Below, in pieces: positions 24,477 through 37,803 of a stretch of DNA of 64,000 bases. A model generated the notes under the pieces. The model worked only from the letters and a program-made list of their open reading frames with translations. It was not told the DNA's origin and searched no databases. How positions within the stretch are numbered: position 1 is the stretch's first letter; the number at the start of each line of letters is the position of its first letter. The DNA is from Anticarsia gemmatalis. Taxonomy: Eukaryota; Arthropoda; Insecta; Lepidoptera; Erebidae. The stretch spans positions 9,932,501 to 9,996,500 of the forward strand of contig NC_134757.1 in assembly GCF_050436995.1 (NCBI RefSeq), in the 5' to 3' direction. Position numbers and translations under genes: made by a program.

Positions 24477-25249
24477 TGTAGTGAACATGCCTTAAATAAA
24501 ATGCTTAATTAAGTCAGGTTGATTTTCGTGTGGTTTAATTTTACAAAACATTTGGATACTTTGGTTTCTAACTAACCCCAGGTAGATTAAATGTCAACGA
24601 CACTATACTGAAAAGGCATACCAGAAGCATAACAAGAATGTAATTATCATCTTTTCTTCAACAACAATATAGTTATGCCATATTAATATCCGAGCCAGGA
24701 CATTACAAAGGCGTTATTGACAGATAATTATCCTGCACATACACACGTATAACCACTAGCGTATAATAAGTGTGAGAGAAAGAGCCTTGTTATTGACATG
24801 TCTGTTAGAGTACTTGCTTTGTGTGAATGCCTCAGGCCAGCCTTTGAGGATATCGTGTGGTGAGAATGGAAAAGAGGTTGTAGGGAATGTTGGATGTGGA
24901 GACTAACATAATATTGCGTGGTAAATAACGACTGAATGTGTGAAACATGTGAGCTTTGGTTTTCCCGTTTTCACATCAATTTTTAATGCTCATCTTTGCT
25001 TGTTTCCTTTAGCGTATGCGTAGAGCAGGAGTTCGTTATGTAAAATACAACAATTTGTATTTTTGTTATTAATGACCGAATTATTACTAATTAACTTTAT
25101 TACCAAATTTCTACAGCCTGTACGCGATCAACTGTAGCATAAAGTTCGTTTACCGGGACCACGAGTCATAATATTTTGATATTCGAATCAATAAAATTAG
25201 AATGAGAAAGAATGCTACTACAATAAAGCCTCTCTTTCCTAGCAACTCT

Positions 25250-25489
25250 GCCATTGGGCGGGCGGCGCACGCGACGCTGTCGCTCCGTTTGATGCACTTT
25301 GATCATTCCCGCCAGTGCCCCCAGAACCTGTGGCCTTGACACACTTACCGGTGCATTTTGCGCGCTAAAAACTGAGATTTAAATTAATCTTACGCAAAAA
25401 GGATACTTATTTATGATTTTTGTTTTGGTTTTTAGTGTAATTAAATAATAATATTTACCGTTTTGTGTAATAAAGACATTTCAATAATT
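25250..25489 (+). promoter_or_regulatory. CpG-rich putative promoter
   Basis: A local GC and CpG peak in an AT-rich region. Contains an inverted CCAAT box (ATTGG, 25253-25257) overlapping a GC box (GGGCGGGCGG, 25256-25265) and an E2F-like TTTTGCGCGC (25356-25365). It ends shortly before a GC-rich segment with a strong splice donor, suggesting transcription to the right. Exact start site not determinable. Confidence 0.45.
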
Positions 25490-25632
25490 AGTGTTTACAT
25501 ACTGTGATAAGGACGCCATATTGTTTTTGATGATTTTTCATTGTTGTTTGTATTGTTTGGATTGAAACTCGCCGGCGCCGAACTCCGAACTTGCGAGCCT
25601 TGCTGCGTTGCCGCTGTTGCTCCAGCGTACAG
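25490..25632 (+). other. Putative 5' noncoding exon with splice donor
   Basis: GC-rich tail (25570-25632) ending GCGTACAG|GTAAGTG, an almost ideal donor at 25633. The only upstream ATG in the segment opens a frame that stops after 11 codons, so the exon would be 5' UTR. The downstream coding exons are not in the window, implying a long first intron. Could also be chance plus CpG island. Confidence 0.4.
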
Positions 25633-27010
25633 GTAAGTGATAATTTGTAGTTATGGCGGGGTGATACGTATGAATCTTTGTTTGTAGAGAGTGTTTCTGC
25701 TTTCATTCTCGTTGCAGTTACCACTATGGTAGACGTTGAAGTTATGAAAACAGTAAAATTGGTTTTACGACATTATTTTGACTTGCAGCGATTATTACAA
25801 TTTATTATATTATCATCACAAAGTTTTGTCTATATCTCTTGTGGCTTTTAAACACATAAGAACAACTAGGTACCTATATAAAATATCTTCCAAAGACGTT
25901 GACCATCTTAAGCAATTCGCAGAGATTAATTTCTTAATAATTCCATGGTGTTAGCACGGCGTTAACGAGGTCCATGAAATATTGCCCGCGGTACACCGAG
26001 GGGTTGCCAAAGGGTTCAAACATTAATATCTGCTGTTCCTTAAGTGTACAAGCGTGAATAAGTTAACGGAAATGTAATTTATATACCTGCTAGTATTGTT
26101 TTTATTCATACGGATAATATTGATCGGTATATTGAGATTTTAGTACTTAAATATTGTTTTAATTTTTACTACCAACTCTCTGTTAGAAGCAGTAGTTACT
26201 CCAATGTAGGATGTTAAAAATTCGTATAAAGTTACACTTAATTAAGTCTAGTCTATGTATTTATTTAATTACTAGTAACTAGGCACGTAGCGGGTGGTGA
26301 CTGTAAATTAAGAAATTTAAGCTTCTATTTTGACGTGTTAAGTAAATAACTTCCTACTCTTATCTTCATATGTAATAAATGATCGTTGAAGAACGGGGAA
26401 AAAATCGTTGAAGACTCGTGTAGGAAACTTAAAGTTAAAAAGTGGTCTAAATTATTGAGAGGCTACGTCGTAGACAGTACGAGCTCTAAATGTTCATGGT
26501 ATATTTTAAGTACCAAGGAACTCTGCACTTTCCGTGCTTCGACACGCATTCCCCCAATTATTTCGTTAACAACCCTTTTTAATGGGCCGGGCCTTGTCTT
26601 AATATAATTTTATAGAGAGTAAGATCTCTAAAATAAGCTTTTGTGGAGAAAATTTTGGGATAATTACCACGAAATACTTTTAGAAGAGAAACCTTTTTAC
26701 CTACTTTTTACCGTCATTTCAGCTGTTTTATTTGTACTTAGTAATTATAATTACCTCTTTCTTTATTTTGATAGGAACCCGAAGCCTGCTTAGGTGCCCG
26801 GTATATAGTCATATAATATGGGACTAATATTGTTGACAAAAAGAGTGACCAGGAGTTTCTTGCCAGCTCTTCTCATTGGCCCTACCTTCCGAACTGTCGT
26901 TAAATTCACTCTCTGTATCATTGACTATCATAAGTGTCAGCATTTGACCTATGTGAATAAATGTATGATGGCTAAACGTTAGTGTATTTCATGTAGGTAC
27001 CTCTGATTGA

Positions 27011-27060
27011 GTGCTTACACTTTTGGGTATAACAGTTGTAATGTTATGTCTGTATGTATG
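27011..27060 (+). repeat. Short dispersed repeat ('ctacacctttgggtataac' type)
   Basis: Shares gcttacacttttgggtataac followed by aatgttatgt and a tgta-rich tail with 61903-61950. The pattern is that of a retroposon 3' end leading into a simple repeat. Confidence 0.45.
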
Positions 27061-27507
27061 GTCTTCGCTTTCTACGCAACTGTTTAATGCCATCCTACTA
27101 TAATAGCTTTCTTGTAACTTGTTGACAGTTGTCCTTATCACTGTGCTCCAAAATGAATAAGCGGTTTCCGAGAATTGTCGAGATAAACAACCCACTCACT
27201 CTTATATTAAAAACAAATACCATCGCAATTCGTAGTGGGAAGTGTTGAGTGTTTTTGCGTGTACATATTTACGTAGAAAACGCGATAGACATTAAAAAAC
27301 TTCTAAAAATAAGTTTAAGGTATTGCTCCTCGTCACTCCACAGTAGTCCACAGTAAGGTTAAAGGCTTGGGTCCACGCAGGCTAGGGTGTGTAGAGAACG
27401 TAGGTTTTACTCTTCAAAGCCAGGTAATTACTTAAAAATCTAAGAAAACAGATTAATTAATTATTAATTAATTACATAACATTACAATAAGCGCAGGGCC
27501 GTACTAA

Positions 27508-27547
27508 GGGGGAGGCCTATACTCAACAGTGGGTAGAAGTGGGCTGA
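27508..27547 (+). repeat. LINE-tail scrap
   Basis: gggggaggcctatactcaac followed by agtgggtagaagtgggctga, the classic lepidopteran LINE tail ('GGAGGCCTATGCCCAGCAGTGGG'). Confidence 0.55.
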
Positions 27548-28488
27548 ATAGAAAAATAGGAAAAATTAAAGAAACTAAATATTTTTAGTAAGTAGTTAAC
27601 AATTCTACATTATTACCTCGGATGTAATTGATATGAAAACAAACTTTATTATATTCCATGAAACCGTATCTAGTGCACTGTATCTGTAGAATGTTAATTT
27701 CATTCGGAAATAAAACTAACCATTTTTCCCGCTATTATAATTAATATCAAACATTTAAATCTTTTATAAACCAAAGCGAAAGAGGAAAAATGTTCAAAGG
27801 AATATTAAATATGAAACAAACGTGATTGCCCGTTGTTCGTGGTGCGTGCTGTAGTCGTGTATAGCTGTATAGTGACGTCACAAAGGAAGTTATGCTGCGT
27901 TTGTACGTCGCAGTCCTGCGGCTTGCCGGCTTATTTATGTCTCTGGAAGTCTTGACCCACATCCAGAATGTCTTAGATAACTAGATTTATTTTAGAATAA
28001 GTTTTTAGTATAAATAGAAATGTGGTACTATTTAAATAGCCGGTTTAAAACTGCAGAATTAATTCATTGTTAGTTTGAGTGAGTAACGGCATTATAAAGT
28101 AACGTATGTAACTACTTTCGAATTTTTTAAATGTTTTTTTCTAGAACAGAAGCTGGGGTATTCAAAGATGAATTTGAGTAAATTTTTTACAGATATTACC
28201 ATGGTTTACTTTTTGATGTGTCTGTCTTTTGAAGCCAATTTTATTACAGAAAATACTTAAGTACTAAGCAATACATTTTGCTAGGGTTAAGATGACAATA
28301 TTCAATCACCATTTAAATTATCATAAACTAAAAGATAAACTAACTCCAGTAAAACAAAACAAATAGCCGAACCTATTAATACCACCCACTTTGTTAAATT
28401 TTATTAACACTTTAGCAGTTCGACACGGTCTACTGAGCCCGTTTTCACGAACATGCACAACCGTGTCAGGGTTAACCCTTAAATAGTC

Positions 28489-28527
28489 CACGTGACTGAT
28501 GCCACGTGGGCTACCGTGGGGCACGTG
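28489..28527. promoter_or_regulatory. Triple CACGTG E-box cluster
   Basis: Perfect CACGTG palindromes at 28489-28494, 28503-28508 and 28522-28527. This is the canonical site for bHLH factors such as Clock/Cycle, Myc/Max and USF. Flanked by inverted gacacggt / accgtgtc (28413-28475) and a gggttaaccc palindrome, so it may be part of a palindromic mobile element. Confidence 0.4.
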
Positions 28528-31500
28528 TCATACCGTGCCAATAACATTTGTTCCGGGAAAACTGCTAGCTTATAGAGAGTAAGCCCTATAGTACAACAAC
28601 TTAGTAGAGATACTTGTACGCAAGTATTTAGAATTTTGAACGTCATTTCTTGCTGTCTTATCTGCGGACGGACGATTGTCTGTCAGCTACGGCTAAATTA
28701 ATTTTGGACACAAACTGAATTATTAAGTATACTCTAGAATATACATTCCCAACTTTTATCGATTATCGCCGCCTCTACATAAAAGTTAAACTATATTTTT
28801 ATTCACTTTTGTTGTGTCTACCGCCACCCACGGAAGACTTCAGCAACCACCACGGAACGGTAATGAATCTCCTTGTGCTCTTGATAGATCGTATATACAA
28901 TCTTTCTACTAAGTTGTTGGACTATAGAAAGATCTACACGGATCATATAGGGATGTCCATTTATAAGGTGAGGTGCGAAGTACTCGTAACAAGCGGTCCT
29001 GTAAGATAAGATGTTATGTGTATTAAAAAGTTTGTAGGTATCTAATTAAAATCCAATGGTGTGTAGAATAAAGAGTATGAATCGACATTCGAATCTGGCG
29101 GGAGTAAGCCAGCTGATCTATCACAAACAGTGCAGAAAAGTGAAATATATAAGTAGGTATATGCAACTTCCTTATTTGATATAGAGTACGTCAGAAATAT
29201 GGGTCATCTTATTGTTATTCTTTTATTAAACGTCTCATATTGCGAAGGACTGCGATGTTTGGAAATCCATGGTAAAAGCCTTTAGCAATGGGTTTTTTTG
29301 TACGGTTGATAAAAATATAGGTATGTTTCCTTTTGGTGAATTGATTTAACTTAAGAGTAGGCAATAGGACAAATTAATAATTTAAATTATCAAGTAAAAT
29401 TTCAAATTCTGATCAGCACACGAAGCTTACTTGAAAGAACAATGTAATGTCGAAGTACTTTAAGCGTGAAATATTCGTCTTATGTCGATGTAACATATTG
29501 AACAACTTTATATACTTTTTTTGTTGATATTTATTTATATTCATATTGAAATAAAGGAAATTGCTTTATGTTTTTGAATTGCTTCACAAAAATCGGCAAT
29601 ACCAATCCTGCAGTGCTTTACTTTGCAGTGACGATATTTTAAGTTTTATCACCGCAACAATATGAAAATGAGGGCAACGCGGAAATAACCATATAAAAAC
29701 AAATTCGCAGCTATATTTTGTTATAACGTTCCATATTCAGTTGGTTTGTTGCCAGAAGCATTTTATTTCACAAACCGAATTGTTAAATTGACAGATTTTT
29801 ATAAGAAATAAACATACTAACAATGTGCTTTTAAGCTGAAGTTCAACTAGGCTTGAAACACGCATTAAAATGTATGTATCACGAAACTTTATTCCGTGTA
29901 GATACCGAATTCACGACACCTGTAAACATGGTACCACTAATAACATGAAACTGTATTTTCTATACGGTTTTAAAAGAGATTCAACAAAATATAGATATTT
30001 TTTAAACTATCGTTGCTTGTACACGTAATACTAAAAAGCACAACGGATATTATGACAATTTAAAGGCTACAATTTAATACTTTATTCGTTAACCGGCGTT
30101 TCGTCTGACTTGGCGCAGGCAGACTCTTCCGCAACCATAATGATATGTTGTGGATCTAACTATACAGGCAAATAAATTCCCATTTTACATCCTCTAACCC
30201 GTTAAAAGTCGTTTTTACCGAAAGATTAATCTCCCAGGTATCCCTCCCTTATAAGCCCTCTAAAGTTGAACACGGCCACGGGATCAAGTTTACCTGCGGC
30301 TAATCAAGATATCCTTTGTCTAATTATTCTCGAGTGCCGTGTTAATTTAAGCGTGAAGCGGTAGGCTTAAGGCTTATACACACGATGTGTTAGTTAAGTA
30401 ACTTTTGCTATTTAAGCCGCGCTTCTACGGAATGTAAGAGTACGGATCGTAAGGATTTGACACTATGTACTAATGTATATGATACGGCATCCACAAGATC
30501 GGCATTTTGGCGCCGTATATTTTGAAACAAAATGATAGATCCTTACGGTCCGTCCGCTCCAATTTGACGCAGTGGACGCTCAGATTTGACGGTATTTAGA
30601 CCTATATTTTGGCGCGTGTATATATGTAGGTGAATTTGAAAAAGACATTATTATATCATATACCATTTTCAAGGATACTGTATGTTATTAATGTGAACAA
30701 GCCGAATGATATATTCTCTACAACTATATTTCACGGGGTATTTAATCACTGGTAACTGGTGTTGTAACTATGTCTGCCTGGACCCTAATCTAGGCCGAAG
30801 GCTTCCAATATAGTAGAACGACCGCATAATATATAAGCCGCATCTCAAGGGAAATAATGTATTTGGGACTACATGACGTTCTGTATTGGACAGATTAATC
30901 AAGGACAAGAATTTCGGACAGGCCTTAGTAAAGCCTTATTAAACACGTCACGTATAGTGTTAACGGTCTTTTCCGGGTTAAGTACTGGCTGTCATCGGCT
31001 TCTATGTTCAAAAAGTTTGACAACATTTTTTCGTAACGAGAAAAAAGTTTTCGTGATTTATATGTAAGACCTTTTTGCGGATTTAGGCTTCTGTAATGGC
31101 GGCTTTTTGTCATAAAACTTAGCTTATATTTAAAAACTATTCATAAAACGAAGAACTAATTTAGTCTTTTGAAATTATATGTAAGATAACGACTTGGAAG
31201 AAAGAAGACGTGTTAATTAAGTTACCAAGATATTACAAATACAAGGATTTTTAAAGCTAAATATTTAGAATATTAGTAGTCTGTAATAACGTTTACTTAC
31301 ATCTATGAATGTAAATGGTTCCTTTAAAAAATAGTCTAGTATTTCCATTCTAGGTTTCCTTTTGACTTTCTCTTTGAGTTGTATAAATGAGATTTTGCAT
31401 ATACATGTCGGGTGACCTTTCGTTTCATTCCCGCTTATTTGAAACATAATTTGAATACCGTCAAATTATCTGTTATCTCAGCTTGTATTTAAACTGAATG

Positions 31501-32694
31501 TATAATTCTGAAACAAGTAATAAGAAATAGTAGATAACTGTTGTTTTACTTTATTTATTATTTAGATGTGCATGTACAAAATACATCATAATTATTTGTT
31601 TAATATCTTTAGCGATGTTCGAAGACTAGACAATTTTATTCATAACCAAAAATATAAAAACTAGATTCAGTTTCTTTCACATTTTCCTAAACCCAGTAAT
31701 AAATTATATTTACTCTTCCGTAAGATAAGAATTCCGTAGAATAAGAAGATAAAATCTTATTCTCATGCAAACATACATTTTACTGCAAAAAGCCAACTTC
31801 CCGAAGAAAAATCAGTTTCAAATACTTACCGTGAAAGTTTAGCAAAGCTCTTGGCAGTAAGTTTCACATTTTTCATAGCAATAACGATTGCCTGTATGTG
31901 AAACTTTTTAGAGGATTTCTTCGAGTTAAGCCTTATTACGTACAGAGTTAATACTGACTTGTTATACTATAAGAACGTTTTCCTTCCAGGAAAATTTTAG
32001 TTTTGTTCGAAGATAATTTGTAGGAGAATTGTGAAAAATTTTGGATTATTGGAAGAATCTTAATATTATTAATGCTGCAATATAGATTTTTTATTAATCT
32101 GAGCACCAGTTTCACCACATTAGAATAAGTACCTACGGGTTACGGCGGTTACCGTATCAGGCAAAATTTGGCAGTTATTTTCATAGATCTGCTGTCATGT
32201 TATTTATTGGATAGGCTATATGACAATTACTTATAATCCGTGAAAGCAGCAAAGCCTTTATTTACTTATGCTATGCTATACATAATTCAGGCTGTTAAGA
32301 ACACTACCGAGTTTGTCGTTGACAATTCCTTTTACAAAAATAGAATGTTTTAAAAAGGAACTTTACAAAAACAAAGGAATTAAAAAAGCTTTTGTAAAGA
32401 CTGCCATATTCACTCAGCTCACAGTTAATTAATTAGGAGGCAGCGTAAAGATAACTCGCTTCATAATAAATGTACATAATAGGTATAATTTTATGAATAT
32501 ATAAGTGCATTTTTACAATATTTTATTGACAAATATAGATAAGACTAAAATCAGTATCAGCAATAGATGATTATTTATAATAATATTATATATTTGAATA
32601 CAAGCCAATGACAATGATAAGACAAGACCACTAAAGTTTTTGTTATAGGTACATTATATAGATTAATGTATAAATAGGATACGGGAATTGACAC

Positions 32695-32795
32695 GCATTT
32701 TACCTTAAAATGCCTAAAGTTTCGGCGCAGTTTGCACTTGCCGTGGTCGCAGGCTGGCCATTAAACATGCAACGCGAGAGTTTAAAAGTTATGAG
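32695..32795. repeat. Dispersed repeat carrying the 'aacttttaaa(c)t.tcgcgttgcat' module
   Basis: Contains acgcattttaccttaaaatg then cctaaagtttcggcgcag, and, inverted, the module caacgcgagagtttaaaagtt. The same two modules occur at 46876-46960; the second alone occurs at 35300-35328. Confidence 0.5.
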
Positions 32796-35299
32796 GTACA
32801 TAGATTTTCCAGGATACGCCAGGAAGCATTAGAGAGGTTTTTTAGGCCACAGAGCCTTTCCGTCCACGCACCATACGTTCAGCTACGGGAAGGAGGTGGG
32901 GGTGTTCAGTGTCACCACCACATTACAACGAATTTTTCTCCCGCAAAAAAGGATACGTCAGGTAAACTTCCTTGCTCCAAAAATGTATAAAATTTTGCAC
33001 AGAGTCTACAGCTCTGTGTAAAAGTACTATTTCATTCAACATTTAGTTACTTTTTGGTCACGTCTCGGAAACAGCTCAGGGGAACACTACCTAATTTGTT
33101 CTAGATTGTTCGGAGAATTTAGTTTAAGTAAAGCTACGTTACAGACATTGTGATTAATTATAAAATAGTGTAAGATATTTATTATTTATTTATGGACTGA
33201 ACAGTGAAAACCATAGTTTATTCGCAGAATTTTTTGAAGCTCAATTTTTTCTTTTTCTAGCCTGTAGTAGGTAGGTAGTTTGGATTTATGTACAAATGTG
33301 GCAATTGTATCCATTTGTTTGTTTTCTTGTGTAATTATCTCATCGAAAAGTACGTTCGAAAAAAAAAATGTCATATTCTTGAAGACATATTAAAGACTTA
33401 ATTCTAGGTTTTTGACAGGGAATCTCTATTTGTGGTTAGACGATTTTGATTTTCCTAATTTCTAAGAAACACCTAACTTCCCAGTATCTTATTTCCTTTT
33501 TACCCAGTTTTTGATCTCAAGAATCATTATTGAGTCTTTCCTTGAATAAATCTTTATTAAGCCAATAGCCATATTTACAATTTGGTTAGATCTCAATCGC
33601 TTCACCGAAATATCCTGATATCAGGCTGGATATTTCGCTTCATAGAATTCCTTACAATTTCGTCCCAAGTATATTTGTATAAGACTAGAACCCAATATAA
33701 TCAAAAACAAGGACTCTCGAAGAAATGCAAAAATCTCATGAATATATTTATTTTCTTTGATTTCATACATATCAAAGATATAGAATAATTTATCCCAAAA
33801 GTAAATTGGAAAGTGTAAATAGCGAAATACATATTATTATGTGTAATACGATTTTTTGTGTAAAATACGGACAGGCATCGTATTTTTCGTTCTTTGACTG
33901 AATTTCACCGTGCAAATGGATTCAAAATGTCGCCAGTGAACAAATATTGTAGCCACCATAAAGGATTAATTAACGCTTTTAAAATTGGAACGGAATTAAA
34001 AGCATAGGTACCTATACTGTTTAATTTTTTTTTGGTTAACGGACAATACGCTAATGTAGGTTAATAGTTTAGATATGCCTGTATTTAATAAAATTGAGAC
34101 AAGAAGTTACCGTTTTTTAAACTTTTTTTATTAGTAACCACTATTTTGATAGAAGTGATTTTTGGCAAACTTTGTTTGGAGCGAGTTTTTCTGTACTGGC
34201 ATGTGATTCTGGCCCGACGTCTTAGTCTTGTGAATCTTCTAATTTGAGCTAAAATGGATATTGGCCTCAATGAAAACCAAACGAGTGCGTTAAAAAAATA
34301 AAACAAAAATAAACAAACAAAAATATTTCTTTTAAGTAAAAATAATTATCAGATTGGCCCATTGTTTCCCAATCAACGGGAACGAATGGTCATCTGTCAT
34401 TGTCACAACTGATGACCGATACGATATTCGTTCATTCATTCGTTCAGTGTTCGTTGCATTGTAATTATGAAAGCACGAATGAATCAAAGGTATACAATTA
34501 CGAGGCAATTTGCTTAAAATAACATGCAGTTGACAATTAAGTCATAATTACGCATATCGTTTATTTAAATTCGATGCCTATTGAAGTTTACTTAATTAAT
34601 TGAGTGTATTGTTATGCTTAAATCATGTTGTATATTTGTATTTCATTAGCGGCGCACCACGACTTCACTCGAGCTATAAAGATATTTTACAAAAACCCTA
34701 ACCAATAGGCTTTTCTCTGATATTGTTCTTTCTATTAATGAAGATAGACATGATAACTCTTTCAGTAGATTTAATATGTAGGGATAGCAGTCAGGTACTG
34801 TTTCTATTGTACTACAAACCAATAGCAACTCATTCCCGAATACCTACTACAATATTCAAAGCTAAGTAGCATTTTAAACCGTTCATGTCTCAACTGAGTA
34901 TTGAACCTGAAAACTTTCAAGTATGACTCAAAATTGAGTGACGTATTAGTATTAAGCCGCGTGTGTCATTCTGCGGACAATTTACTAAAAAGAATTTTCA
35001 TATAGAAAACTTAATAACATTTGTACCAGCTGTCAATCGTATCCAGGGTATTGCAATGGCCAGGTTTCACACCTAAGAAAATATTTTATTTTTCTATCTA
35101 CGATATGTTGTCAAATATACGTATGTACTTTGTTAGCTTATGGCAGCAGCACCGCTCGCTATATTTTTCATATCTCCCTGTAAAATGCGGCTTTCTTATA
35201 AAAGTCTTTTCTCGGAATATATTCTATTACGCTGCTAAATGTAACTACCAAACAGCATATCTGTGCATTCGCACTGTTTGACACACATATTTCCCGACA

Positions 35300-35330
35300 T
35301 AACTTTTAAACTTTCGCGTTGCATGTTTAT
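35300..35330 (+). repeat. Isolated copy of the 'aacttttaaa...tcgcgttgcat' module
   Basis: aacttttaaactttcgcgtt followed by gcatgttta, nearly identical to the reverse complement of 32766-32790. Probably a fragment or solo end of the same element. Confidence 0.45.
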
Positions 35331-37226
35331 TATATAATAGAATACGCGAACACACATTTTACCTTGGTTACTAAAGATTAATGCTATTTCCACTAGGATT
35401 AGATAGGAGTATCTACTAGACATTCCAAGGTAAAAGTAATCTTTAATTGACCCATTATATCAACATTAAGTATGTATGTAAAATAAGTACAGTTGTTAAC
35501 ACATTGTATCATCAGTATCTAGTACAATAGTTCCGCAATAACTAAATAATAATACGTGTGTAAGTGTATGCTTTCTTAAATTTTCATTTTACGCTAAAAA
35601 TAATAATAAAGACTTGTCAAAGTTATGAACCATAAAAATCCCGAACTACATTTAGCGTAAGTTTTAAAGTTTTTCCGCAACATAAAAGTGTCAGAAATAT
35701 GAAATATGTTAGGTTTCTCCCATTGTAATTTATGATGAATATCTCTTGATGGTAACGATGTTACAGTTTTGGCTTTTTCTATGTGATAATGCGATGTTTT
35801 TATACAGGGTTAATGTTGATATATTAATCCATTTTGTACCTGTAGTAGGTACTTTTTATTTTAAAATTCTATCTAAATATTTTTTCCAAGAGTTTGAACT
35901 ATGAGTTTTCCCACTCTACTAAATGAATTCATGTTTGTACACTTTTACGTAAAACAACTAAACGTATGTATTGTGATGAAGTTTGGTGCATAAAAGGTTA
36001 TAATCTCGATTTATTAAACGTTACCCCTGGAAATCTTTTGACGTAGACTAATTCGCGGGCATAAGCCTATCATTGAACAAAATAGACTCATAATTTTATA
36101 AAACACTCGACTATTTTAGGAGACATAAAATACCAAAAGAAAATGACAGAAGAAATGGAAATATAAAGGCAATTTTCCTTATAACCAGAAACAGTATTAT
36201 AGGAAAATAATAATTACGAAACGTGGCAATCGTAACTGTTCAGACGTTTCAAATAACTGCGCAATAATTATGAATCGTTGTCTGTACTGCCGCCAGGCTG
36301 CTTGTTCCCACGAGATGAGAGCTTGAATTACGCCTTACCTAATAACCGTTAAGGTAAATTAACGCCTACTAGGCTAAATATAATCTAGCTTTTCCGTGAA
36401 ATTGTTGAAGAGTAAGGTTGTGTTGAGCGTTTAAAATTAAGTTCTTGAAAGAAATACGTCAAACTTAAAACATATTTTTTAGTTCTGAGGCGTAAATTGT
36501 AAAAAAGTTTGTTACTACTATTAATAACAAAATGCAAAAGAATTAACGCTATAAAAATTATATTAGTACCCTTACTGATCCAAAGTTTCGACCAACCTGT
36601 ATTGGTTTTGGTTGCAATTAAATAGAATAGGAAAAACCTACATAATAATATATTATATCCATTACTTAAATAAATCCAGGTGCAGGAAAGCGTTCCTACA
36701 TAGCAGCTAGTCTCTGAAAGATTGACCACAAGCGACCTCAAATCACGAAGGCAAGCTTTAAATTCTACGGTAGATACCTACACATAATATAAAAACCTCA
36801 GGTACACCTTTTATAAAGTGTAGAAGTTGTTATTCTAGTTCTTAGCATTTGCTTATCTTTGTGTAGACTGGCTGCACCGTATGTGCACCTTTCTTACACA
36901 TCATTTAAGAAATGGTTCAGCCAAGACGTCACCTAAGCTATTTGGTTCAGTCGGGTGATTTCATACTACTATCGACAACCGGTTAACTATAGACAATTTT
37001 GGTATGAAAACCCGATCAGCGCCTCTAACGGGCACGGTAGGAACTGTTTTTGATTACATTTTAGATGTCAAAATCTCGATACTCGAATATAACGAATACT
37101 ATGCTACAAGTAAGCATGGATTGACAACGCTTGCGAAGCGTTGAAAAGTTGCTTTTCCGTTAATATGTAATAATAAAAATCACGCCTGTTTTACTGGAAA
37201 GTGTTACCAATGGTAGTCCCATGTGG

Positions 37227-37259
37227 ATATAGCAATAGGTGACGAGCCTATTGCTATAT
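37227..37259. repeat. Perfect 13-bp hairpin
   Basis: Arms atatagcaatagg (37227-37239) and cctattgctatat (37247-37259), loop tgacgag. Likely a small foldback repeat. Confidence 0.5.
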
Positions 37260-37742
37260 TTTACGTAAGTTGCTTTCTATTTATATTTATAATAATACTG
37301 TGGCAAAAGCTATTAACATTTATCTATCCAACATAAAACACGTCACTGTCTACACACGCCCGTTTCACAATACGATACAAATATTTGTCAGTAACAATTT
37401 ACAACTGTACTCGCTTTTAAATTGCTATAACACAAAGGCAAAAGGAAATATGAAAAGGTTTTGAAGGTAACAACTATTTACAGAGGGTTCCTGAATGTTT
37501 CGGGCCGCGTACTAGATGTAAAAGTAAATATTATGTGGGAAACTACGTTGTTAGTTCCGAGAAGGGAAAGAGGAAATATTTTGGCTGTTGGGCACGTTTT
37601 CAAGTATCATTTTTGATGTGGATATACTGAAAATTGTTATTAATATTTTCTACGAATTACAGGTACATACTGTACTACCGTGTAGCAGGTATGTGTTTTT
37701 GTTATTTATTTCTCAAACGTGATTACTTGGTTAGCGTAGTGG

Positions 37743-37803
37743 ACTTAAACCGGACCTCTCCCTTGTTTGGGAGGAGACTCTTGCCTAGCATTTGGGATAA
37801 CAA
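37743..37803 (+). repeat. LINE-tail scrap
   Basis: ccggacctctcccttgtttg, ggaggagactcttgcctagc, then atttgggataac: a degenerate copy of the tail type seen at 7346-7430. Confidence 0.4.

Noticed and set aside
25488..25724. 78-codon minus-strand ORF over the CpG island
   Set aside because: Its Gln/Arg-rich content follows from the GC-rich noncoding segment on the other strand; the strong donor is on the plus strand.
36385..36741. 118-codon minus-strand ORF
   Set aside because: Long for chance but with no recognisable domain, no coding-like composition and AT-rich codons; treated as random.
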